47,759 nt of DNA from an uncultured Clostridia bacterium (GCA_934254725.1 CAKQLR010000011.1:1-47759), one strand, 5' to 3'; positions 8,005 through 16,425 are shown, numbered from the stretch's first letter. Notes: generated from the sequence alone by a model not told the origin. Program-made: numbers and translations.

Positions 8005-8249
8005 GTTTTTTTACACACTTTTTCAATATTTATTTGTACGCGCGCGTATTATATTAGTTATAAGGGCAAAATTCCCCGTTTTGCTACCGTGCGAGGGGCA
8101 TTTACTCTCATACTTTTAAGCCTTTACGCGTTGACTTGCATCCGCTTTTTTGCCGTGCAAACGGACCGTAAACGAGGCAGTTCTCCGCCCGTGAGCGGAA
8201 GTTGTCGCGAAGTTTATATTTTGCCTTGAAGGGCTTCTGCACATTATAA

Positions 8250-8298
8250 AACAAAAAGACTGCGTTTAACCCGTGAAGCGGATTGTTTGCAGCCTTTT
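8250..8298 (-). terminator. Terminator of the acidic-protein gene
   Basis: On the minus strand a long stem is built from AAGGCTGCAAAC and AATCCG pairing with CGGGTT and GCAGTCTT around a CTTCA loop. It is followed by TTTGTTTT, about 22 bases after the stop. Confidence 0.75.
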
Positions 8299-8319
8299 AT
8301 TTTTACGTTTGAATTATTC

Positions 8320-9105
8320 TTATTCCTCTTCGGTTGCGGCAACTTCCTGAGCTTCGCCGTTTTCCAGACCAGCGTTGTACATATCCTCGACTTCCTGAAT
8401 GTAGTCTTTAGGCAAGTACTTCTTATTGGGTTTAAGTTCGCAATATTCAGCCGATTGAGCGATAAGTCTCTTTGCGTATTTGACCGCTCTGCCGGATTTT
8501 ACGCGGATAAGTACCGGAACCTGTACGTAAGGCTTTTTGAAGGACTGATCCTTGCAGTGGAACTTCGGGTCGGTATCTTCGAGCTTGAGGTTAACGTAAA
8601 CTTTAAGAGTTTTACCCGCAAGACCGAACTTGACGAACTGAGTTCTGCCGCTGTTGATCGAGTCGAACTTCTTGGAAATTCTCGATTTGAGCTTTTTGTA
8701 CTGCATTGCGCAGTTCTTAAGCTCGTTATATCTGTCCTGCGTGATTTCGTCCGCAGTGACGATTTTGAAGTCGAACGCCTTTGCGGGAGCGCGTTCTTTC
8801 TTGGGCTCTTCCGCGGGAACTTCGGGGAGTTCTTCTTCGGGAACGAAAGCAATCTCGTCAACGGGAGTTTCTTCCGCGGGTTCCTCTGCAGGTTCCTCGG
8901 CGGTTTCTTCCGTAACTTCTTCGGCTTGTTCTTCTACGGGTGCTTCGACAATCTCAGCAGTAACTTCCGTAACGTCGTTTTCGACAACGGTTTCCTCAGC
9001 GGCAGGTTCCGCTTCGGTTACGGCAACGGCCTCTTCCTCAAGAACCGCTTCCTCCAAAGAAACGACATATTCTTCAATACACGCGATTTTCCGTCTGATA
9101 CCCAT
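8320..9105 (-). CDS. Acidic low-complexity protein with conserved-looking C-terminal domain, function unknown
   Basis: This 261-residue protein is of unknown function. Residues about 16-105 are almost entirely Glu, Ala, Val, Pro and Thr with repeated EEPAEE/EEVTEE units, probably disordered and highly acidic. Residues about 112-240 look like a folded basic domain: DRYNELKNCAMQYKKLKSRI, then KFDSINSGRTQFVKFGLAGK, then VPVLIRVKSGRAVKYAKRLI. I have an impression of similar domains in other clostridial hypothetical proteins but cannot name a family. The tail is again acidic. No signal peptide or membrane helix is seen. It has its own promoter and terminator and lies just upstream of the rpmG-nusG operon. 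RBS GAGAGG fits ATG 9103-9105. Confidence 0.75.
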   Translation of the reverse strand: MGIRRKIACIEEYVVSLEEAVLEEEAVAVTEAEPAAEETVVENDVTEVTAEIVEAPVEEQAEEVTEETAEEPAEEPAEETPVDEIAFVPEEELPEVPAEEPKKERAPAKAFDFKIVTADEITQDRYNELKNCAMQYKKLKSRISKKFDSINSGRTQFVKFGLAGKTLKVYVNLKLEDTDPKFHCKDQSFKKPYVQVPVLIRVKSGRAVKYAKRLIAQSAEYCELKPNKKYLPKDYIQEVEDMYNAGLENGEAQEVAATEEE

Positions 9106-9176
9106 AACGCAAACCTCTCTTCTACCCCGTCGGGGAAATATCGCCCCGAACGATAAAAAATTATTTTTTCGTTTAT

Positions 9177-9205
9177 ATTATATAATACTTTCACAAGTTA
9201 TGCAA
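9177..9205 (-). promoter_or_regulatory. Promoter of the acidic-protein gene
   Basis: On the minus strand TTGCAT (9200-9205) and TATAAT (9177-9182) are separated by 17 bases, about 70 bases upstream of the ATG. The leader contains a small CCCC-GAC-GGGG hairpin. Confidence 0.7.
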
Positions 9206-9254
9206 GCGTTTTTAAGTTTTTTTCAGGCGTTTGCTGTGATAATTTAGTGAATTT

Positions 9255-9283
9255 TTTTAAAAAACGCCTTTTTTGCGCGTTTT
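9255..9283 (-). terminator. Terminator after the M6-type protease
   Basis: On the minus strand AAAACGC pairs with GCGTTTT around GCAAAAAAG, continuing TTAAAAAAA. The stem is short and lies about 95 bases after the protease stop, so it is a moderate candidate. Confidence 0.4.
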
Positions 9284-9376
9284 AAAAGACTTACGGGATT
9301 TTTTACGCCCGTTTTTTTCCGTCCGGAACGCCTTTTCGTTCTATCACCGCGCAGTCGAAAAGAGACGGGCAAAATT

Positions 9377-11287
9377 TCAGTCTTTTTTCTTCTTATTAAG
9401 CTTTAAAAGCACTACCGTAACGACGGTGAAAAGCACAGCCGTCCCTATCGCCCAGGTAGCTATATATGCTGGATTTCCGCGCATAAACGCCACTTTCAGA
9501 AAATCGGAATAGGTGAAATCGGCGGCAGCCTTGTCGCTCGTCCTTATGTGGAAAACCTGCTTGTCGGTTACTTTTCCGTCCTCGCCGAGCTTTGCGGAAA
9601 GTATGTAGCATTCTTCCTCTATTTCGGGAATATAAAGCCCCGAACGGTTATCTTTGACCGCGGCGGAGAGAAGGGTGTATTCGCCGCCGTTTGCGTTTGC
9701 GGCGCGAACCGCGTCCGGAAGCACGGACATCGCGAAAGCCGCCGAGGAAAGCGCGTCCGCGCGGATTATGGCGAACACCGTTTTGCCGGTGGTATCGTCC
9801 GTCCATTCGATGGCTATCGACTGACCTTTTTTATATATATGCGGGAGAATTTGCTTTCTTTCCTCCGTCTCGGCGCATGCTATGGAAATACTGTACCCGC
9901 CGAGGTCGTTTTTGCCCTCTATTTTTACAGACACGGCAGAGACGCTTCCGTCCGAAAACCGAAGATTTTCGACCGAATTTCTACCCTCTTTTTCGGTAAA
10001 ATAGTTGACGGGGAGCATCGGGTCGGGGTTTGTTATAAACGTTACCTCGTAATTACCGTTGCCGTACATGTTGCCGTAGTCGGCGGACGAAATTTTTCCA
10101 GACGAATCTATATGCCCGTTAAACTCGTTCACGCGGTAGATTATAACGCCGGAAGATTCCACCGAGGAGTCGAACGCGCCGTCCGTTTTCTCCCTCGCTT
10201 CGATTATGAAATACTCGCGTTTTTCTTCGAAATCGGGGGGTATTATCTTTATAGCGCTTATCCCCTCGCCACGGGTTACCGGGAGAAGTTCGACCGTTTC
10301 CGAAGAGTTTACGACGTGAATTTCCTTTCCCTCCGAAAGCCAGCCGAGTTTACTTCTGACGTAGGCGAGGGAGTACTGCGGGATATCGCCGACGCGCCTG
10401 CCGAGAAGCTCGTAACCGCCTATATAATCGGCGTAAGCCGCTTCGGACGAGACGTAAGAATAATAATCGGGAAGCCCGAGAACGTGAGAAAATTCGTGGC
10501 ACATATCGCCGACGGAAGAGCCGGACGAAACGATGTTGTAAGCGTACGCCGCGGCGCCGTTTATCGACGGAACGTTGTAGGCGGTTTCGGGCTGAATTTC
10601 TTTTTCTTCGTAAAAATTTTCGGGGGTGTAAAAGGATTCTTCGACGCTGTCGCCGTACGGGTAAAAGGCGCTTTTGTGCGGCCACATAATCTTTTGTTCG
10701 GTGCTGCCCCTCGTTTCGAACTCGCAGTTGAAAACAAACGTTATGCCGTCCGCATAGCCGTCGCCGTCGCGGTCGGCAACCAAATTCGCGGGGATATCCG
10801 CAAGGGAAATAATTTCACGTATGAGCATTTGTTCACGGAAAAAATAATCCACGTTTTCTTTACCGAGGCTGCCTTTTGCGTTGTAGCCGTCCTTATTAAG
10901 AATACTGTATTTTCTGTAATAGCCCTCGCTCTCCGCAACGTAAACGGGTTTTAAAGCCACGCAATCCACCGCGCACTTACCGAGGGATTCCGCTTTGAAA
11001 AAGGCGGCTAATCCGATTTCCTCGTCGAAAAGTTTTTCGTTTAGCTTTTCGGAAAAATCTTCGGGAAGATCGCTTCCTCCGTCAAACACGACGGGAATAA
11101 CTATGTTGCAGACCTCCTGCTTTTCGTTTAAAAAATCAAGAGTGGCGACCGCCGAGCAGGACGAAAAAACGCCCGACGAAAGCAAAACGACCACACAAAA
11201 AAACGCAGCCAGAATATTTCTCGGGAAAACGAAACCGAACGGTTTCCCCTTTGTTTTTTCTTTTTTGACAACCGGATTATTCCGCAT
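9377..11287 (-). CDS. M6-type (immune-inhibitor-A-like) metalloprotease, membrane-anchored lipoprotein
   Basis: This 636-residue exported zinc protease has an N-terminal hydrophobic segment (about 24-42) ending in GVFSSC, a plausible lipobox with Cys about residue 44. The catalytic HEFSHVLGLPDYY (H264, E265, H268) matches the HExxHxxGxPD pattern of M6 and related peptidases. It is preceded by a Ca-loop-like DRDGDGYADGITFVFN. The C-terminus has one membrane helix (about 607-628) and a lysine-rich tail (KLNKKKKD). The protein could thus be held at both ends, N-lipid plus C-terminal helix, with the catalytic part outside. Possible roles are degradation of host or extracellular protein. ATG 11285-11287 is preceded by AAGGGG. 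It is divergent from galK with 169 bases between. Confidence 0.8.
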   Translation of the reverse strand: MRNNPVVKKEKTKGKPFGFVFPRNILAAFFCVVVLLSSGVFSSCSAVATLDFLNEKQEVCNIVIPVVFDGGSDLPEDFSEKLNEKLFDEEIGLAAFFKAESLGKCAVDCVALKPVYVAESEGYYRKYSILNKDGYNAKGSLGKENVDYFFREQMLIREIISLADIPANLVADRDGDGYADGITFVFNCEFETRGSTEQKIMWPHKSAFYPYGDSVEESFYTPENFYEEKEIQPETAYNVPSINGAAAYAYNIVSSGSSVGDMCHEFSHVLGLPDYYSYVSSEAAYADYIGGYELLGRRVGDIPQYSLAYVRSKLGWLSEGKEIHVVNSSETVELLPVTRGEGISAIKIIPPDFEEKREYFIIEAREKTDGAFDSSVESSGVIIYRVNEFNGHIDSSGKISSADYGNMYGNGNYEVTFITNPDPMLPVNYFTEKEGRNSVENLRFSDGSVSAVSVKIEGKNDLGGYSISIACAETEERKQILPHIYKKGQSIAIEWTDDTTGKTVFAIIRADALSSAAFAMSVLPDAVRAANANGGEYTLLSAAVKDNRSGLYIPEIEEECYILSAKLGEDGKVTDKQVFHIRTSDKAAADFTYSDFLKVAFMRGNPAYIATWAIGTAVLFTVVTVVLLKLNKKKKD

Positions 11288-11396
11288 AATTTACCCCTTG
11301 TTCCACACGTCGTTTATTATATAATTTATTATATGAAATAATTGTAGCACAAAAAAGAAAAAATTCAAACAAATATTTAAGGATAGCGTTAAAACC

Positions 11397-11425
11397 TTGC
11401 ATAAAAAAATAAGCTATGCTAAAAT
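11397..11425 (+). promoter_or_regulatory. Promoter of galK
   Basis: TTGCAT (11397-11402) and TAAAAT (11420-11425) are spaced by 17 bases, about 30 bases upstream of the galK start. AAGGAG precedes the ATG. Confidence 0.65.
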
Positions 11426-11456
11426 ATATTAAGCATAAATTTTCAAGGAGTTAAAA

Positions 11457-12674
11457 ATGGATTTAAAACTGCTGTACGGCGATAACTGCAACGAAAAGTT
11501 TTTTACCGATAGACTTAATAATTTAAAAGCCGAATTCCTAAAAGAAGAAAATCATTCGCCCGAAAGGGTTTACTCTTCGTCGGGAAGAGCCGAAGTGCTC
11601 GGCAACCACACCGACCACAACCACGGAAAAGTTATGGTTGCGACGATAAGTTGCGACGTTCTCGCATGCGTTTCAAAGAGAACGGACGGAAAAATAAAAG
11701 TCGTTTCCGACGGGTACGCACCCATAACGGTGAGCCTTGAAGACCTTGAAAAACGCGACGGCGAGGCGGGTACTTCCACTGCGCTCGTCCGCGGAGTTGC
11801 TAACGCCATAAAGCAAAAAGGGCTTGATTTCGGCGGATTTACGGCACATTGCACTTCCAACGTGTTTAAAGGCGCGGGTGTTTCTTCCTCCGCCGCGTTC
11901 GAAGTTCTTATTGCGGAAATTATAAACGATTTATATCTCGGCGGCAAGCTTTCCCCCGTAGAAAAGGCGGTGGTTTCGCAGTACGCCGAAAACGTTTACT
12001 TCGGCAAGCCGTGCGGGCTTCTCGACCAGAGCGGCATCGCGATAGGCTCGCTTACCAAGCTCGATTTCAAAACGCCGACAAACCCCGTTATAGAAAAGTT
12101 GCCCAAGATAAAAGGGTACTCGTTTGTAATTACGAACACGGGCGGAGACCACGCAAAACTTACCCCCCACTACGCAGCCATAAGAACGGAGATGAACGAG
12201 GTTGCGGCGTTCTTCGGCAAAGAGGTTTTAAGAGACGTTTCGCCCGACGAGTTCACCGAGAGCATTCACCTGCTTAAAAATAAAGTTTCGGGCAGGGCTA
12301 TACTGAGGGCGATGCACTTCTTTGACGAAAACGACAGGGTTGACACAGCCGAAAAAGCCGTTAAAACTGGTGACGCCGCTACGTTCCTCGATTGCGTGAA
12401 CAAATCCGGGCTTTCAAGCCTTACTCTTTTACAGAATTGCCACGTGCCCGCGGACGAAGCTCAGCCGGTGGTTCTCGGTATAGAGACGTCGAGAAGAATT
12501 ATCAAAGACGGCGCGGTGAGAGTTCACGGCGGTGGTTTTGCCGGCTCTATACTCGCCGTCGTTTCCGAAAACGAGACGGACGGCTACATAGCGTTTATGA
12601 AGAAGATTTTCGGAGACGAGAACGTTTTCCGCGCAGAAATAAGAACGCCCGGAACCACGAGAATAGACGTTTGA
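11457..12674 (+). CDS. galK: Galactokinase-family GHMP kinase
   Basis: Galactokinase phosphorylates galactose to galactose-1-phosphate in the Leloir pathway. The 405 residues show the GHMP plan. The sugar-binding motif GRAEVLGNHTDHNHG (43-57) comes first. The ATP loop is KGAGVSSSAAFEV (138-150), and the third motif is VHGGGFAGSILAV near the C-terminus. At residue 50 Asn replaces the usual Glu of GEHTDY, so sugar specificity may differ from classical GalK. The gene stands alone with its own promoter and terminator; no galT, galE or galM is nearby. Other GHMP sugar kinases are possible, but length and motif order favour the galactokinase family. Confidence 0.85.
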   Translation: MDLKLLYGDNCNEKFFTDRLNNLKAEFLKEENHSPERVYSSSGRAEVLGNHTDHNHGKVMVATISCDVLACVSKRTDGKIKVVSDGYAPITVSLEDLEKRDGEAGTSTALVRGVANAIKQKGLDFGGFTAHCTSNVFKGAGVSSSAAFEVLIAEIINDLYLGGKLSPVEKAVVSQYAENVYFGKPCGLLDQSGIAIGSLTKLDFKTPTNPVIEKLPKIKGYSFVITNTGGDHAKLTPHYAAIRTEMNEVAAFFGKEVLRDVSPDEFTESIHLLKNKVSGRAILRAMHFFDENDRVDTAEKAVKTGDAATFLDCVNKSGLSSLTLLQNCHVPADEAQPVVLGIETSRRIIKDGAVRVHGGGFAGSILAVVSENETDGYIAFMKKIFGDENVFRAEIRTPGTTRIDV

Positions 12675-12692
12675 TTTAATTAAACAAATAAC

Positions 12693-12729
12693 AAAAGCGC
12701 CGTTTATCGCACATAAACGACGCTTTTTT
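12693..12729 (+). terminator. Bidirectional terminator between galK and murG
   Basis: AAAAGCGCCGTTTAT pairs with ATAAACGACGCTTTT around CGCAC (one C-A mismatch), flanked by A-runs on the left and TTTTTT on the right. It can therefore serve the convergent galK (+) and murG (-) transcripts. Confidence 0.85.
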
Positions 12730-12773
12730 GTTTGCAAACCGAGACGCGGCGAGAACTGTACCGTAAGTGACGG

Positions 12774-13862
12774 CTAATGCGGAATACCTGCGGCGGCAAG
12801 TATTCCGTTTACCACCGTTTCCTTACTGCCTTTAGACAATTTTTGTTGAGATAACGCGAGATTCAGGCGGTTTTCGTATGTTTTATCTATCTCTTTGAGC
12901 AGTAAATCGTCCGTTATGTTTTCCTGCAACAACATTCTGAATGCGCCCTGCTTTTTATAATACTCTGCGTTCTGTATCTGATCCCCGCGCGAGGCGTTCT
13001 TCGGCAACGGGATAATAAGCGCAGGGATTTTCATTGCGATCAGCTCAGACAGGCAATTGCTACCGCCCCTTGTGACGGCGACGTCCGCAACGGCATAGGC
13101 GTATTTCATCTGACTTTCAAAACCCACCCTGACGTAAGATTTTTTACCCTCGACGTCCTTTTCGTATTTTTCAAAATTCAAGTTATTCTCTGCATTTTTA
13201 CTGCCCGTCAGATGCAACACCGAGTATTTTTCGAGAAGCTTAGGCAGAATTTTTTCTACGGCAAGGTTAATGGCGATAGAACCGCTGCTGCCGCCGAGTA
13301 CAAGCAGAACGGGCTTATCTTTTACGAGATTGTACCTTGCGTAGCCCCGGGCTTTTGTTCCGCCGAAAATCTCCTCCGACACGAGCGCGCCGGAGTAAAT
13401 TCCGTTTGAAAGTTTTTCCGCCGTTTCCTTAAAAGTTGTGAATACTTCGGTGGCGTACCTTGCGCAAAGTTTGTTTGCAAGACCGAGAGAAATATCCGAT
13501 TCATGCAGGATAAGCGGCACTTTTTGCCTTCCCGCGGCGATTGCGACGGGCAGCGAAACATACCCGCCTTTAGAAAAAACAACGGTTGCCGAAAGCTGTT
13601 TAAGCAAGCGCTCCGCCTGCCTTACCCCGTCGAAAAGTTTGAACGGAATTGTAAAATTGGAAAGTGCGAGTTCTCTTTTGAACTTCACGGTGGTGACGGG
13701 ATAGTACGGAATACCCGCCTCTTCTACTTTTTTTCTTTCGGGACCCGTTTCGGAGCCGATATACACGATTTTATCGAATTTGCCGACAAGGCTTTTTGCA
13801 ATCGAAAGGCACGGGTTGCAGTGCCCGAGCGTTCCCCCGCCCGTTAAAACAAGAGTTTTCAT
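12774..13862 (-). CDS. murG: UDP-GlcNAc:undecaprenyl-PP-MurNAc-pentapeptide GlcNAc transferase
   Basis: MurG adds GlcNAc to lipid I to make lipid II on the inner face of the membrane. The 362-residue, two-domain GT28 protein starts MKTLVLTGGGTLGHCNPCLS, with the GGTxGH nucleotide-sugar loop slightly extended. It has VVFSKGGYVSLPVAIAAG and LILHESDISLGLANKL in the N-domain. The C-domain holds VLLVLGGSSGSIAINLAV, then VTRGGSNCLSELIAMKIPAL and IPLPKNASRGDQIQNAEY. These match the MurG G-loops and UDP-GlcNAc pocket. It is isolated from other cell-wall genes and lies divergent to glpK with 134 bases between. No clear RBS precedes the ATG (TATACTATATAGT), so translation may be leaderless or weak. A second murG copy elsewhere cannot be excluded. 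Confidence 0.9.
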   Translation of the reverse strand: MKTLVLTGGGTLGHCNPCLSIAKSLVGKFDKIVYIGSETGPERKKVEEAGIPYYPVTTVKFKRELALSNFTIPFKLFDGVRQAERLLKQLSATVVFSKGGYVSLPVAIAAGRQKVPLILHESDISLGLANKLCARYATEVFTTFKETAEKLSNGIYSGALVSEEIFGGTKARGYARYNLVKDKPVLLVLGGSSGSIAINLAVEKILPKLLEKYSVLHLTGSKNAENNLNFEKYEKDVEGKKSYVRVGFESQMKYAYAVADVAVTRGGSNCLSELIAMKIPALIIPLPKNASRGDQIQNAEYYKKQGAFRMLLQENITDDLLLKEIDKTYENRLNLALSQQKLSKGSKETVVNGILAAAGIPH

Positions 13863-13894
13863 ACTATATAGTATATTCTTTTTTTAAAAAAGTG

Positions 13895-13923
13895 TTGAAA
13901 AATTCAAAAAATTATTATATACT
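13895..13923 (+). promoter_or_regulatory. Promoter of glpK
   Basis: TTGAAA (13895-13900) and TATACT (13918-13923) are spaced by 17 bases. A small hairpin (CAGG ... CCTG, about 13930-13946) follows in the leader. GGGAG precedes the glpK ATG. Confidence 0.65.
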
Positions 13924-13996
13924 GTTATCAGGGATTCAATTCCTGAAGATTTTCAAACCGAAAACGCTTCAATAATAACACCGAAAGGGAGAAAAA

Positions 13997-15457
13997 ATGA
14001 ACTGTATTATAGCCGTTGACGAGGGCACGACCTCTACGCGCGCGATGCTTTACGACGCGGACTCTCACAAATTTTTAAGCTCCGGCAGTATGGATATTAC
14101 CCAGTACTACCCCTCCCCCGCGTGGGTCGAGCAGGACGCCAACGAAATTTACGTAAACACCCTCGCATGCATAATAGGCAGAATAGAAGCCGCGCCCGCA
14201 GGCAGTAAAATTAAAGCCATAGGTATAACCAACCAGCGCGAAACGGTTGTGTGCTGGGACAGAAAAACGGGCAAGCCAATAGCGCCCGCTATCGTGTGGC
14301 AGTGCCGCAGAACCGCCGAGTTTTGCGAAACACTGAAAGACAAGGCGGAGTTTATTCAAAAGAAAACGGGGCTTGTCGTGGACGCGTACTTTTCCGCAAG
14401 CAAGATGAAATGGATACTCGACAACGTACCAGAGGCGCAAGAACTTTTAGAAAAAGGCGAGCTTTGCTTCGGAACGATTGACAGCTACCTGATATTCAGG
14501 TTGACCGAGGGCAAAAGCTTTGTTACCGACGCAACAAACGCTTCAAGAACGATGCTCTTTAACATTCACACTCTGAAGTGGGACGATGAGTTGCTGTCCC
14601 TTTTCGGCGTGCCGAGATCGGCGCTCCCCGAAGTGAAATTCAGCTCCGACGTATTCGGAGCTTTCAAGTACGAAGGCTACGAAATACCCATTGCAGGCGT
14701 TGCGGGCGACCAGCAAGCCGCACTTTTCGGGCAGGGCTGTTTAAAGAAGGGAACGGGTAAAATCACCTACGGCACGGGCATGTTTATGCTTGTGAACACG
14801 GGTGAAGTTCCCGCCACTTCCGGGTGCGGATTGATCACCACTTTGGCTTGTTCATGTGAGAAAAAGGCGACTTATGCTATTGAAGGGAGCGTGTTCAACG
14901 CGGGTAGCTGCGTGCAGTGGCTGCGCGACGAACTGGACTTCTTCAAGTCGAGCGCGGAGAGCGAAGAGCTTGCTTCTTCCGTTCCGGACACGGGCGGCGT
15001 GTACTTTGTGCCCGCGTTTACAGGGCTTGGGGCACCCTATTGGAACAGCGAAGCGCGCGCATGTTTTGTCGGGATTTCCCGCGGGACGAACAAGCGGCAC
15101 ATGACCCGCGCCGTGCTCGAAGCGATATGCTATTCCGCCAAAGATCTTGCCGTTTGCATGTGCGAGGACGGAAACTTCGAGCTGAGCGAAATAGGCGTTG
15201 ACGGAGGCGCGAGCAGGAATAACTTCCTTATGGGGTTTCAGGCTGACGTACTCGGCGTGAAGCTTGTAAGACCGATTGAAAAGGAAAGCACGGCGCTCGG
15301 CGCGGCGTATCTTGCAGCCGTTGCGGTCGGGCTTATAAAAGAAAGCGACATACCAAATTTAAAGAAAACGGAAAAAGAATTTTTACCTTCGGGAGACAGA
15401 ACGGTCTTTGAGGAAAAATATAAGGCGTACAAAAACGCCGTGGCAAAATGTTTATAA
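13997..15457 (+). CDS. glpK: Glycerol kinase
   Basis: GlpK phosphorylates glycerol to glycerol-3-phosphate. The 486-residue FGGY kinase has the N-terminal phosphate loop IIAVDEGTTSTRAMLYD and the glycerol-site segments YPSPAWVEQDANEI and AIGITNQRETVVCWDRKTG. AIVWQCRRTAEFC and the adenosine-loop GAGTGITYGTG-like KKGTGKITYGTGMFMLVN follow. The late GVDGGASRNNFLMGFQADVL is also typical. Length is close to the usual 495-500. The gene is followed after 15 bases by a monoacylglycerol-lipase-like hydrolase, which suggests use of glycerol from lipid breakdown. No glpF or glpD is nearby. The start follows GGGAG at 6 bases. Confidence 0.95.
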   Translation: MNCIIAVDEGTTSTRAMLYDADSHKFLSSGSMDITQYYPSPAWVEQDANEIYVNTLACIIGRIEAAPAGSKIKAIGITNQRETVVCWDRKTGKPIAPAIVWQCRRTAEFCETLKDKAEFIQKKTGLVVDAYFSASKMKWILDNVPEAQELLEKGELCFGTIDSYLIFRLTEGKSFVTDATNASRTMLFNIHTLKWDDELLSLFGVPRSALPEVKFSSDVFGAFKYEGYEIPIAGVAGDQQAALFGQGCLKKGTGKITYGTGMFMLVNTGEVPATSGCGLITTLACSCEKKATYAIEGSVFNAGSCVQWLRDELDFFKSSAESEELASSVPDTGGVYFVPAFTGLGAPYWNSEARACFVGISRGTNKRHMTRAVLEAICYSAKDLAVCMCEDGNFELSEIGVDGGASRNNFLMGFQADVLGVKLVRPIEKESTALGAAYLAAVAVGLIKESDIPNLKKTEKEFLPSGDRTVFEEKYKAYKNAVAKCL

Positions 15458-15472
15458 AAAAGGAGAAAACAT

Positions 15473-16369
15473 ATGGGTACTTATTTTTACGAAGCAAAAG
15501 ATAAGAAAAGAATTTTCGTAAGGGAATGGACGGACGTGACATCCCCCGTCGGCGTCATTCAGATTTCTCACGGAATGGTCGAGCATTCGGGCAGATACGA
15601 AATTTTCGCAAACGAAATGAACAAACGCGGGTTTATCGTTTTTGCGGACGACCACCGCGCGCACGGCGTCACCGACGACAAAACGCCCGGCTACAGCGAC
15701 GGGGATATTTTCAACCTTACGCTGTCAGACCTCGGCGAGCTTACCGATTTATATAAGGCGAAGTACAATCTGCCCGTGATTATATTCGGGCACAGCTACG
15801 GCTCTTTTCTGACGCAGAGATACATAGAAGAGTACGGCGACAAGGTTGAGGGTGCGGTAATCGGCGGAAGTTGTTATATGAAAAACGCGACGGTACGCAT
15901 GGGCAGAAGCCTTGCTTCGGAAGCGTGCGCCCTCGGGAAAGCCAAAAAACCTGCAAAATTACTTAAAAAACTTTCGTTCGACAGCTACGACAGGCAGTGC
16001 GGCGGCTCGTTTATTTCGTCTTTGCCCGAAGAGGTAGACAGATATTTTGCGGACAGCAAGTGCACCTTCATTTGCAGCTACGCTTTTTATAAATATTTCT
16101 TCAGGGGGATTTATTCGGCTTATTCAAATGAAAACCTTGCCAAGCTGAAAAAGGGCTTCCCCGTGCTGTTGATCGCAGGCAAGAACGACCCCGTGGGCGA
16201 AATGGGTAACGGCGTAATCAAGCTTGCGGAAATGTACAAAGGGCTGTCGCTCGACGTGAAAACGGTTTTATACGACGGCGTTCGCCACGAGTTTTTAAAC
16301 GATACCTCGCGCGCGGCGGCGTTCGACGAAATCGCTTCGTTCGCGGAAAAACTTTGCACAAAAAAATAA
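15473..16369 (+). CDS. Monoacylglycerol-lipase / lysophospholipase-like alpha/beta hydrolase
   Basis: This 298-residue serine hydrolase belongs to the PldB/monoglyceride-lipase group. Motifs seen: oxyanion segment ISHGMVEHSGRYE (31-43), the downstream ADDHRAHG, nucleophile elbow GHSYGS (Ser108), an acidic residue in AGKNDPVGEMGN (about 235), and the late VRHEFLND histidine (about 270). No signal peptide is visible, so it should be cytoplasmic. The start has AGGAG 8 bases upstream. Because it is co-transcribed with glpK, hydrolysis of monoglycerides or glycerophospholipid fragments to glycerol and fatty acid is likely. Substrate is not proven by sequence. Confidence 0.8.
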   Translation: MGTYFYEAKDKKRIFVREWTDVTSPVGVIQISHGMVEHSGRYEIFANEMNKRGFIVFADDHRAHGVTDDKTPGYSDGDIFNLTLSDLGELTDLYKAKYNLPVIIFGHSYGSFLTQRYIEEYGDKVEGAVIGGSCYMKNATVRMGRSLASEACALGKAKKPAKLLKKLSFDSYDRQCGGSFISSLPEEVDRYFADSKCTFICSYAFYKYFFRGIYSAYSNENLAKLKKGFPVLLIAGKNDPVGEMGNGVIKLAEMYKGLSLDVKTVLYDGVRHEFLNDTSRAAAFDEIASFAEKLCTKK

Positions 16370-16425
16370 TTGTTTTTATGACTAACAAAAAGAGATAATT
16401 TGTTCTATGAATATATGAGCATATG

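Larger units (their letters stand above)
7928..8319. other. Gene-free spacer upstream of rpmG
   Basis: These 392 bases hold the rpmG promoter (7976-8004), a small CACTC/GAGTG hairpin in its leader (about 7953-7968), and the terminator of the acidic-protein gene at the right end (8250-8298). Between about 8010 and 8245 there are short inverted repeats but no coding frame, tRNA or recognisable RNA element. Confidence 0.6.

Noticed and set aside
8090..8160. TTGACTTGCATCC as a plus-strand promoter
   Set aside because: No matching -10 box at 16-18 bases and no plus-strand gene follows.
8010..8245. Possible small RNA with inverted repeats between rpmG and the acidic-protein gene
   Set aside because: Short GCAAAA/TTTTGC and CCGC/GCGG repeats exist, but there is no promoter-terminator pair around them and no known RNA pattern.
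8287..9156. Plus-strand frames opposite the acidic protein (Ser- or Phe-rich)
   Set aside because: They mirror the repetitive GAA/GAG codons of the minus-strand gene, which produce Ser/Phe-rich antisense frames.
9548..10954. 468-codon plus-strand frame opposite the M6-type protease
   Set aside because: Antisense frame; the minus-strand protein has a clear zinc motif, signal peptide and anchor.
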